The position numbers and the translations under genes are program-made. A stretch of 64,000 nt of DNA, taken from positions 913,501 through 977,500 of the forward strand of contig JACVVK020000035.1 in NCBI GenBank assembly GCA_018292915.2. The letters run 5' to 3'. Numbering within the stretch: position 1 is the first letter of the stretch; each line of letters starts with the position of its first letter. Origin of the DNA: Batillaria attramentaria (taxonomy: Eukaryota > Mollusca > Gastropoda > Batillariidae). The notes under the pieces are model-generated. The model was not told where the DNA came from and did no database searches. It worked only from the letters and a program-made list of their open reading frames with translations. Shown piece by piece: positions 55,438 through 64,000 of this stretch.

Positions 55438-56235
55438 CTTCTTACCTGCTCAAGTTATTTCATAACATAATTTTTAATGAGGACACCCCCAAAACCCTTT
55501 TTACAAAGTTTCACAGAAAATTGACTAAGCTACGGATACAGACCTGTAGGTCAATGAACGTGCGGCCGGGTGTCTACTTTCACTCACGACATACGGCGAA
55601 GGCCAAATAAACGGAGATGGCGGGTCAGCGCCGTGGGACCGAGCAGCACAGGCCCATATCGTGCCACGGAGATAACATTGCCGGTTACCACCTGGGCCCG
55701 ACCGATGCAAACGGGGAACCGCAAGAAGAACATGGGAAATGTCTCTCGTGGGTATACGTACCTACTGATTACGTAGTAAAAGCGCCAGGTGAGAGAACTC
55801 GACTCCTTCCAGCCACTCACCTACAATAGCCCCCCCCCCCTCTCCCGCCGACCCCTCCTCCCGCCGTCCTAGGTTCCAGTCCCTCGATCCCTTTTCCTTC
55901 CAAGATTCTCTCATCCCCTCCTTCCACGTCAGCTCTGCCATTCCCACCTCTTCATCTCAGTGCCATCATTACCCAGCAGTTCTCCCTTGTTTTTTCAACG
56001 CAATTTGTCCACACATCGGCTCTCCTCCACGTAAAACCGTATTTTGCTAGCCATTTGCCGAGCTGGGAGGAAGCGTGGCATTGTTTTGACACACAACACT
56101 GGCAGCAGGGCCGGCCGGGCCATGTGGGTGTTTCTCCTCTCATCAATATCTTTCGCGGACCGTTCCTCGCTAGACCCACTGTCGACAGGTAATGTATTCT
56201 ACGGTACGTGTGTATATGGTCCGTTGGCGTATTAC

Positions 56236-56632
56236 TCACAACCTCTGCGGACTTGCCCCACAACCTCTGCGGACTTGCCCCACAACCTCTGCGGACTTGC
56301 CCCACAACCTCTGCGGACTTGCTCCACAACCTCTGCGGACTTGCCCCACAACCTCTGCGGAGTTTTCCGCAACCTCTGCGGTCTTGCCCACATCTGTGGA
56401 CTTGCCCACAACCTTTGCGGACTGGGCCATAACCTCTGCAGACATAGCCACAACCTCTGCGGACTTGCCCACAACCATTGCGGACTTGTCCACAACCTCT
56501 TGCGGACTTGCCCACAACCACTTGCGGACTTGCCCACAACCTCTTGCGGACTTCCAATTCCAATTCAAATACCTTTATTATCCTAATTCAGACAATTTGT
56601 TTTCAGTGGCGACAACCTCTGCGGACTGCCCA
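56236..56632. repeat. Minisatellite, 21-22-bp unit, about 15 copies
   Basis: The unit cacaacctctgcggacttgc(cc) is nearly perfect for the first five copies, then decays. One more copy lies apart at 56611-56632. Because 22 is not a multiple of three, long frames open on both strands without being genes. Confidence 0.92.
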
Positions 56633-57294
56633 GGGACGACGTCGCTACGCCTGTGGCCGGATACATTACGGCCTTAGTGTTTACTCGCCACGCCAGCCAA
56701 CCACCGCTAACCGCGTTTTGTGTATTGTCCAGTCCGCCCAGTGCACGCTGGTATCGTGTGAACAGAAAATCCACTCGGCGAGAGCGGTACGAGCTCGCTG
56801 CAGGCACTGACTCAGCGTGTGTAAGGCCTTAAGTCCGCAGAGCAAGGGCTGGTTCAGCAGATAGATAATGCACTAAGCTTGGAGAATAGAAGATAGGCGG
56901 ACCGAGACTGACTGATGGCGTTGTCTCGACAGATCTGCGATCAGGCTGATGTTGAGGGAACTATGCTCCGCTGCACGGGTATTAGTTTGAGCCAAGCTAA
57001 GGTCACGTGACGTGCCGGTCGATTCACTGAGTGTGGCAGTGGCATCATTCGTGTGCATCGGTCAGATACATCAGTGAAGAGTTGTCACTTGAGCGTGGCC
57101 CGTGGTTTCAGTTTCTGACTGATGCAGCTAGCACCTTACACCTACCGCACATTCCGCGAGCCAGCGGAGCCTTCGGACGCTGGTCGAACGGCTTTTCTGT
57201 TCACACGCTGCAAGCGTGCAGTGACCGGACCGCGCGGCCGCCGTCATGGCGCTGGACAATACACAGAGAGAGAAAGCGCGCCACTCTATTTGTT

Positions 57295-57600
57295 CATTAT
57301 ACCACTTACACACCTGGACAGTGTCAGCGTCTTACGGTAACGCTGGCACTGAGCAAACAAAAGCTGTACACGATGACGCGGCGAGTACTCTGAGCGCCCC
57401 AGTAGTGTAACAACAGTAGTAGAATTTGAATGTTCGACCGCTCTCGCAAAGTGTAAAACAACATTGTATCGCACTAAGAGCTAAACTTATCAACTGAGAT
57501 TAAGCATTTCGAGCGCCGTACAGGCCGCGTTCTCCAGAGCGAAACTGTTCCAAAACATACGTTGGCTTAGCAAAGATGGAATTAGCTGGTTTATTTACAG
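57295..57600 (+). repeat. Dispersed repeat family G, copy 3
   Basis: Blocks as at 14270 and 31260: cgatgacgcggcgagtac, gagcgccccagtagtgtaac, tagaatttgaatgttcgacc, caacattgtatcgcac, gttggcttagcaaagatgga. Confidence 0.6.
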
Positions 57601-58138
57601 TTTACATGTATTTTTTTTCCCGAACTCTTACCCAAAACATGTGCACCCCTTTTTTTGTGGTCAACCCTAGATATCCTCCTGTGCGCGACACACAGCTGCA
57701 ATCCTAGAGGCCTCACTTCCTATTGTCCGGAGAAAATTGAAACCTGCACGCGCATGCAAATGTGTCTCCCCTGGAGCAAGGCTGGACAGAAATGCTGATT
57801 TTCCATTTTCTGGAAACGCTGAGTTTCCATTATCTGTTGCCTCGTCCGTCATCCTGCACGGAAGCCCACGTACCCCCCCCCCCCCCCAACCTCGCCCCTC
57901 CCCTCTAATCCCTCCCCCGCCCTCCACGCCCCCTCCCCTTCTCCATTCCCAGCCTCATAACTCCCAGACCACTGTCTCTCAGCGTTCGATCTTTTGAGTT
58001 CAAGCTGACGTCTCTGTGCTCGGAAAAGCCCATAGGCGTCCCTCCCCATCTCTCACGGTCTTTGAGACCGTGTTCCAGTGTTTGGTTCACCACAACTAAG
58101 GCCTTGTCACACCGGGTGGTCACTTGGTTGGTACGGTC

Positions 58139-58285
58139 ACGGGTGGATGGGTGTTTGAGAGTTTTGGGAGTCCTTTTCCCACCACGTGTGAGTGATGTCA
58201 AAGACGGGGCAATGAGGAAAAGTCCAACACGAATAATGTTATAGCCCCAGCCGGGATTCGAACTCACAACCCGAGCAGTTGAATG
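58139..58285 (-). repeat. SINE-A copy
   Basis: gggattcgaactcacaaccc (head) and gatgtcaaagacggggcaat (body), tail toward the left. Somewhat diverged. Confidence 0.7.
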
Positions 58286-58435
58286 GCACGATGACCAAGG
58301 CTCTTTCTAGAGATGATGTACACTGGGATTCCCTGGTAGTCGCTACTTGTGGCGTCCAGTCTAACACATTCTTCTTTCTTTCTCTGCACTCGTGGACTTT
58401 GTGTTTTCCCGTCTGTATGGATGGACATGCTGGAC

Positions 58436-59100
58436 TGGTTGGTTTGATGGTTGAATGTCCTTTTCTTCTTTTTTTTTTTTTTTTTTTGCTGTCCCAACTC
58501 TTTGCCAGCTCCAGTGGTGTTTCTCCCAGATCATGGGTGGAACCCACGGAGGACTCAGAAGCCGGGACAATTTTTGATATGCATGATGATGGAGATGAGG
58601 ATGATAGTAAGATGATGCTATGGAGGTCCATGTGGTTTGGGACTGCGGGACAGGGCCGCATTCCACGCTTCCTGTCATAAATATCCCGGCATCAACCAGG
58701 CCCGGGAACTACGGCACCTGCGGTGCCGGCCGTGTAATCACCCACATCATACGACGTGTCATACTAAGGGAAGCACCCCCAAAGTCGCACCCGTGAAGTG
58801 GGTGAATCTCGGCTGTGTGGCAACAGCCTCCCCATCGGGCCCATAGCACACCCGCTCTGGGTAGGAGCCGACCTAGGTAGGAAAAATCCCGCTTGTCTCG
58901 GCTGGGACTCGAACCCGGGTCTCCCGGTCCATGGTCCGAAGTGCTAACCACTACACTACGGGGGCCGGTGAATGTCCTTTTCTACCACATACGTGTGATA
59001 TCAAACAATAATAATTTAAAAAAAGATGAAGTCATCAGAAATTTTGACTCCCTGAGTCCCAACCGGGAATCGAACTCACGGCCCGAGCACCGAGTGACTA
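58436..59100 (-). repeat. Degenerate SINE-A copy, split by SINE-C
   Basis: The tail (ggttgaatgtccttttct) is left of the SINE-C insert. The rest (accacatacgtgtgatatca, then gggaatcgaactcacggccc) is right of it. The insert boundary is marked by a 15-bp duplication. Confidence 0.6.
58467..58968 (-). mobile_element. SINE-C copy, full length (about 500 bp), 15-bp target duplication
   Basis: In minus sense the head is ggcccccgtagtgtagtggt with gggttcgagtcccagcc. It is followed by a long body shared with 61184-61549 and a poly(A) (plus-strand T run at 58469-58488). It is flanked by perfect tgaatgtccttttct at 58452-58466 and 58969-58983. Confidence 0.85.
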
Positions 59101-59760
59101 ACCTTACAAAAGTGCACATGTACCAGCTGGACTATTCTGACTTCCCCTGTAAACGCGCCTGCACGTGAATTATGACTCGATTTCGTTAGAGAAAATCCCA
59201 GACCAAATCCCTGCCCACCAGCGGATTTGAATCTGGAGTGCCACAGAATCTTCGAACGGATGCAGACAGTTCTGTGGTCATAAAGATGGTTTAGTTTGTC
59301 GACATGCAGCAATATCCTGCCACAGCGAGGCCTGCCTTCCGGCCACATGTCTTTTACTGTCAGTAAAAATTCTGGGTCTCTATTCTCCATGCTGACGGCA
59401 ACACTTCACGCCAACTGGCGCCTCTCATACAGACGGACATAAGTTACGGCGGCAGGCGAACCGTTCACGTGGACTTGATCTTTGCTTCCCCACACAGTGT
59501 TATGTGCAAAATGAGGAATGTATTTTGCTCTGCGGGAACAAACTCCAGAGGGGTCGATATTTTGGGGCGTTGGGGTGCGGGAGATGGAGGAGGGGAGGGG
59601 AGGGGGGTGTGCATGGGGGGCATATTATTCTTGCGTCACGCATTTAAAGTTGCAGACTCAGCTGTGGTGGTACATGTACTCGGCTGAAGTCACGGCTTTT
59701 TTTCTTTCTTTTTTTTTGGAAAGTATGAAACGAATCGTGCAACACCAAATGTAACGAGAG

Positions 59761-60097
59761 ATGGTTGGTTTGTTAACTGGGGTTTATCGACCACGCCACA
59801 ACGAGGTGATTGCAGACGGCCGTAGGGGACAGGTTATGGGGGATGGGGATAGCTACCCTAACTGTACAGTCCAGCTGAACACTTATTCAATCCAGTCAGA
59901 CTGCCAGGTCGGCCACATTTTAGGTGTCCTTGACTGTAATGAATGGACAAGTTACACAAACAGATCCAAGTTCACAGTCAGTGGAAGCGGGGCAGCGTGA
60001 AAAAGGCCTGTACAAATTTTGGCCCTGTCGGGATTCGAACCCGGGACCTTCCGATCTCGAGTCCAACGCTCAAACCGTTGAGCTACCGACTCCCCCT
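59761..60097 (-). mobile_element. SINE-E copy with 11-bp target duplication
   Basis: In minus sense it starts gggggagtcggtagctcaac and has ggttcgaatcccgacaggg as B box, then a separate body ending in ggtttatcgaccacgccaca sense-reversed. It is flanked by tgtaacgagag at 59750-59760 and 60098-60108. Confidence 0.8.
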
Positions 60098-60139
60098 TGT
60101 AACGAGAGAGAGAGAGAGAGGACGAACAGATCTTGGATA

Positions 60140-60410
60140 GACGACTCCACTCGCCAAGCCCAAAGGCCAAGCCCCGCCCCCTTTACTGTGCCGTGTATTG
60201 GCAAAACGCAGTATACGTCCATGACTTCATTTCAAGGGTGAGTGGGGTGGGTGTTTTGGAGTTTAGCGTACGTCCTTTTCCACCACATATTTCATTTTAA
60301 GGAAGAAGGGGTGACTTCAAGATGAAAGAGATTGACGTAATGGTCTCAGTTTCAGTTTCCCTCAAATGACGCCAAAGGACTTACTGTCTTTCCTCTTTCA
60401 AGAAACTGGA
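60140..60410 (+). repeat. Dispersed repeat family F, copy 3
   Basis: Shares the ccactcgccaagccc, gccgtgtattggcaaaac, ggggtgac-tcaaga and gaaagagattgacgtaatgg blocks. It is interrupted at 60238-60290 by a SINE-A tail. Confidence 0.6.
60238..60290 (-). mobile_element. 5'-truncated SINE-A (53 bp) with target duplication
   Basis: Only the SINE-A tail is present (ggggtgggtgttttggagtt, tccttttccaccaca). It is flanked by ttcatttcaagg (60226-60237) and ttcattttaagg (60291-60302). Confidence 0.7.
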
Positions 60411-60534
60411 TTAAGCGCCTTCAATAATATGCAATTATTATCCTTATTATTTTCCGCAGTGTGTTTGACTGAGGCACTCACTCGACTTTATTCATCCACT
60501 TTCCTGTGGACGACTTAGCTGCCTGCAGCCGTAA

Positions 60535-61142
60535 AGGCCGTTCTTAACCGGGCAGACTTTCGGTTCGCGAACTAGGTTCGGAGAGTACGGCGAACTAGGT
60601 TCGCGCACGTCGTTTCTTAACCGACCAGATACTTGTGCGGAAACCCTGGTTCGAAAGGTTCGGCGAACTAGGTTCGAGGACTGCATAGCGTGTCGTGGGA
60701 ACCCTCGCGATCCTTTTGCCGATCCTGCGCTCTGATTGGTTGCTCGGGGAGAGCTGTTGTGCGCATGTACAAACTTGAGGAAAATGGCGGACGGCATCGC
60801 GGCTATCGACTCACTTCACATTTCCCTCTCTTGCGCTCTTTTCCTCTTATCTCCTCTTCCTCGGCTTCCAAGAGTTCACTCAAAACGATAACTACCGCAA
60901 ATGCCTGGTCGTCTCGATCTACGAAGGCGCCCATTTTGGTTGTTTACGATTGTCTCAACTTCCGAGCCCGCCTTGTTCGGGCGATGACGTATGCATATCA
61001 TTAACGGTCGGTTAAGAAAGAGAACTAGTCCGGCCGAACCTCTGGAACTATGTACGTGTGTGCGCTTGCCCTGTTCGTATACAATACACAGTTCGCCGAA
61101 CAAGTTCGCCAGACTGGTGGTTCGCCCGGTTAAGAACGGCCT
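60535..61142. mobile_element. Harbinger-like MITE, 608 bp, with TAA target duplication
   Basis: Perfect 19-bp terminal inverted repeats, aggccgttcttaaccgggc at 60535-60553 and its complement at 61124-61142. TAA flanks both sides (60532-60534, 61143-61145), the TWA duplication typical of PIF/Harbinger. The left end carries three gcgaactaggttcg copies and an internal ttcttaaccg. A short ORF lies inside on the minus strand. Confidence 0.75.
60803..60934 (-). pseudogene. 43-codon ORF in the MITE, possible transposase N-terminal remnant
   Basis: It reads MGAFVDRDDQ and on to VLSELLEAEEEEIRGKERKR. A run of acidic residues followed by Lys/Arg clusters resembles the start of HARBI1-type transposases. 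It stops soon after and has no catalytic part, so at most a remnant. Confidence 0.3.
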
Positions 61143-61183
61143 TAAGGACACACACACTGAGCGTGGGGTCGAGTTTGGTGTTT

Positions 61184-61549
61184 GTCACCGGCCCCCGTAG
61201 TTTAGTGGTTAGCACTTCGGACCATGGACCGGAAGACCCGGGTTCGAATCCCAGCCGAGGCAAGCGGGATGTTTCCTACCTTGGTCGGCTCCTACCAACC
61301 CAGAGCGGGTGTGCTATGGGCTCAATGGGGAGGCTGTTGCCACACAGCCGAGATTCACCCACTTCACGGGTGCAACTTTGGGGGTGCTTCCCCTTGGTAT
61401 GACACGTCTTACCATCATCTTACCATCATCCTCATCTCCATCCTCTTGCATAATAAAAATTGCCCCAGCTTTCGAGCCCTCCATGGATTCCACCCATGAC
61501 CTGGGAGGAACACCACTGGAGCTGGCAAAATGAGTTGGAGCACAAAAAA
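61184..61549 (+). mobile_element. SINE-C copy with 12-bp target duplication
   Basis: Head ggcccccgtagtttagtggt with gggttcgaatcccagcc. The body includes cacacagccgagattcaccc and ends ccactggagctggcaaaatg plus an A run. It is flanked by agtttggtgttt at 61172-61183 and 61550-61561. Compared with the copy at 58467 it lacks about 130 internal bases. Confidence 0.85.
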
Positions 61550-61561
61550 AGTTTGGTGTTT

Positions 61562-62400
61562 CTTTGAAATACCCTGTTTTTCGAGTGTGTCTGTTTGTGG
61601 TGATTTTTGTGGTACGAAAAAGCGTGAAATTCGTGATTTTTGTATTTGGCAGGGCAAGGTGCCTGCCAGTGGGTAGCAAACTGCCATTCAAGCTGGGACT
61701 TTTTGCGCGCAAGAGAGGCGAACGTGACGTGAGTGGATTTGGGTGAAATGGCTTTCTGGTCTGAACAGAAAGTAGACTAGCATTACTCAAATGATGCCTG
61801 GGCGGAACAGAGACAAACATTTTTTTTTTTTGTAAACTCCTGTCAGGTGCGTCCTGTCAGGTGCGTGCCCCAGAATGGTCTGTGCATGGTAATTTTCGTT
61901 TCTATAGATTGAAGCATTTTTATGGGTGACAATGACGCCAGAGGCTAGTAGGGAATATATATAGACATTACGAGGCTTCGTGCATTTGTGTTCTTTAACC
62001 TGCAGAGGCCCCAACTCATGCTTAAAATTCTGGCATTTTAATATTTTGAACATTGCACTGTCTGTACCTCGTGTCAATTCGCTCGCACCTAACTAATCGA
62101 CCCTCGCTGAGCGCAAGGTCGTGTCGCCTTGATTGGAGTTAATGAAATGGAAAGATACTTTCCAAACTCATTTGTGCGCGCTTCATCAAAACGCACGCCC
62201 CACGGCACGAAATGCATCCCTGGAGGGCACGGGGCTAGAGACGCACAGTCGGGCAGATTGGGGGCTCAGCACTGACCTATGGTGTCCCAAGACGGCTCAG
62301 AGACAATGGTTGCCACAAAGCTCTGTCCTGCTGAGGGGGTTTAACCAGAACACAGGGCGGTAACCAAAATGGCGCAGAGTGTTTCTGATGCTATTAAGAG
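61562..62400. other. No recognised feature
   Basis: Unique-looking intergenic sequence with a short direct duplication cctgtcaggtgcgt near 61842-61866. Confidence 0.4.
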
Positions 62401-62439
62401 TCAAAAGGGCGGGGGGGGGGGGGGGGGGGGGAGGAGGGG

Positions 62440-62611
62440 GCCTGGGGGGCCGAATGGTAGAGCGTTGGACTTCTAATGCTCGGGTCGTGAGTTCGTATCC
62501 TGGCTGGGGCCAAATAATTATTTGTGCTGGCTTTTTCATCGTTGCCCCGTCTTTGATATCGCCCGTATGTGGTGGAAAAGGACGTTAAATCCCCAGACAC
62601 CCACCCACCCC
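62440..62611 (+). repeat. SINE-A copy next to a G run
   Basis: ccgaatggtagagcgttgga and gagttcgtatcctggc mark the head; the tail is aaggacgttaaatccccaga then (caccc)n. Preceded by a G run of about 22 at 62410-62431. Confidence 0.8.
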
Positions 62612-63169
62612 ACTCAAAGGGTTTTTTTTTTTTGGGGGGGGGGGGGGGAGGGTGTTGGTTTGTTTGTTTTACCACGATCTCTCTCATGTACATTTACATA
62701 ATAATAATAATAATAATTGAGTATTGTTCAGGCACTTTACCCAATTTCTTGAACCGCGTGAAATTGATCATGCATCTGTCTTTATATTGCAGAGGCGTTT
62801 TAATTCGTTTTCCGGTATATCTATACGGCCCCTCTCCGCCTTTACACAGTCAAACCAACATCCAACAAACTGTAAAATTGAGCGACTACATTATTTTTTG
62901 AAATTTCATGAGTCGCCGCAAAAAACAATGCTTGCATTTCGGTTGGTGTGTGTGGAAAGAAACTTAATGGGCTGTTTATCAAACGGCTTTCACTACTAGT
63001 ACTACATCACTATAATTTAAACACGTGTTCATGCTCATGTTTAAAACAAAACAGTTCAGTTTAGTTCAAGATGGTATCTCTGCACCTGGGAAAGCCCATA
63101 CACGCTCCACCCAATCAGTTATTCTCCCAAGTGTCGTCTACTGGCTGGGCGATAAAGTTTGTACTGGCA

Positions 63170-63249
63170 AGGCTTTTTTTTCTCCCCGTTGCCTCGAATT
63201 TGATATCACCCTTATGTGGTGGAAAAGGACGTTAAACCCCTAAACACCC
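63170..63249 (+). repeat. SINE-A 3' fragment
   Basis: Body and tail only: gatatcacccttatgtggtg, aaaaggacgttaaaccccta. Confidence 0.65.
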
Positions 63250-63341
63250 GTTGTCTTTGAAACAAATGGCTTTGAAGTACCTGTGCCAACTTTCTTAATT
63301 GAAGTCGCGACGTGAAAAAAAAAAAAAATACCGCAGTCTTG

Positions 63342-63482
63342 TGGCCGGGATAGCCGAATGGTAGGGCGTTGAACTTCAATACGCGGGGCTCGAGTTCGAA
63401 TCCCGGCCGGGGTCAAATATTTGTGCTGGCCCTTTTGCGTGGTGCCGGCAAAAGAACGGACTCCCAAACACCCACACACCCA
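63342..63482 (+). repeat. SINE-A copy with a shortened body
   Basis: The head is well kept (ggccgggatagccgaatggt, gagttcgaatcccggc). The body lacks the gatatcaccc part and joins the caccc tail early. Confidence 0.75.

Positions 63483-63484
<2 letters not shown>

Positions 63485-63561
<77 letters not shown>
63485..63561. repeat. (GT)n microsatellite
   Basis: About 38 GT units directly after the SINE-A tail. Confidence 0.95.
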
Positions 63562-63563
<2 letters not shown>

Positions 63564-63855
63564 CCGCCCATCCCCCGCCGTATTGCCTAGCCCCCGAGTA
63601 AAAGAGGGAGGGGAAACATTCCACCCCGAGTCGCGATTTACATTGGCAGTAATTGGCAAGACTCAATTAATCCAGGCGCCTGGGATGGGTCTGCTGGGAC
63701 GTTGATTTGTTTTTTTTTTCTTCTGAGCGCCTTCAGTGAAGTCATTGCCCGTGATTTACATTGTTCTTGTGCTGAGTCTGGGAAATGGAGGAGCGAAGAA
63801 GATGGAAGTGGGGAGAGTGAAGAAGTTGTTGGCATTGGCATGACAATAGCTTGAG

Positions 63856-63856
<1 letters not shown>

Positions 63857-63892
<36 letters not shown>

Positions 63893-64000
63893 TAAAATAG
63901 CAGGGCGTCTCGAAGACAAAGGACCGACAGAAGGCTCATTCTTCATGGATCTGGAACTTTTTTTGTTTCGTCCGCCAATCTCTCTCTCTCTCTCTCTCTC
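63857..64000. repeat. (GA)n at 63857-63891 and (CT)n at 63979-64000
   Basis: Simple repeats; the second runs off the window edge. Confidence 0.95.

Noticed and set aside
56044..56586. 180-codon plus-strand ORF with a hydrophobic segment, and a 203-codon minus ORF over the same bases
   Set aside because: Both are mostly translation of the 22-bp minisatellite in shifting frames, with no domain.

Overview
The window is animal nuclear DNA that is sparse in genes and rich in repeats. Long (AC)n, (GT)n and (GA)n tracts, long G/C and A/T homopolymers, several tRNA-headed SINE families with intact target-site duplications, MITE-like inverted-repeat elements and kilobase-scale introns all point to a metazoan. 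The repeat style and a large WSC/PKD receptor gene suggest a marine lophotrochozoan, perhaps a gastropod mollusc. The species is an inference and was not tested.

Main gene: positions 43988 down to 265 on the minus strand hold the 5' part of one polycystin-1-like gene. I rebuilt nine coding exons from splice sites and reading phase: 43937-43988, 43356-43467, 36223-36318, 33033-33229, 29662-29826, 23131-23555, 8438-8524, 2464-3829 and 265-405. Every junction has GT-AG borders and matching phase, and together they give 880 codons plus one base. The protein begins with a signal peptide, continues into a complete eight-cysteine WSC domain split over three exons, and then has six PKD-type repeats plus most of a seventh. 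The gene runs off the left edge, so any REJ, GPS, PLAT and membrane parts lie outside the window.

The introns carry most of the repeats: a roughly 140-bp satellite rich in TCAAGGTCA half-sites (24.1-25.1 kb), a 125-bp tandem repeat (15.6-16.1 kb), a 205-bp tandem repeat split by a SINE (17.6-18.6 kb), a 1-kb terminal-inverted-repeat element with a Myb/SANT-like fragment (41.9-42.9 kb), and many SINEs.

Upstream of the gene (44-64 kb) I see no intact protein gene. There is a frameshifted THAP zinc-finger ORF (minus, 45.28-45.57 kb) overlapping, antisense, a frameshifted fragment resembling the P2X7 C-terminal domain (plus, 45.16-45.31 kb). There is also a 510-bp foldback element (51.76-52.27 kb), a 22-bp minisatellite (56.2-56.6 kb), a Harbinger-like MITE with a TAA duplication (60.53-61.14 kb), and a dense cluster of nested SINEs (58.4-63.5 kb). 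Short GC-rich stretches with homeodomain-type cores at 9.3, 19.8 and 47.0 kb could be regulatory. That is a guess from composition.
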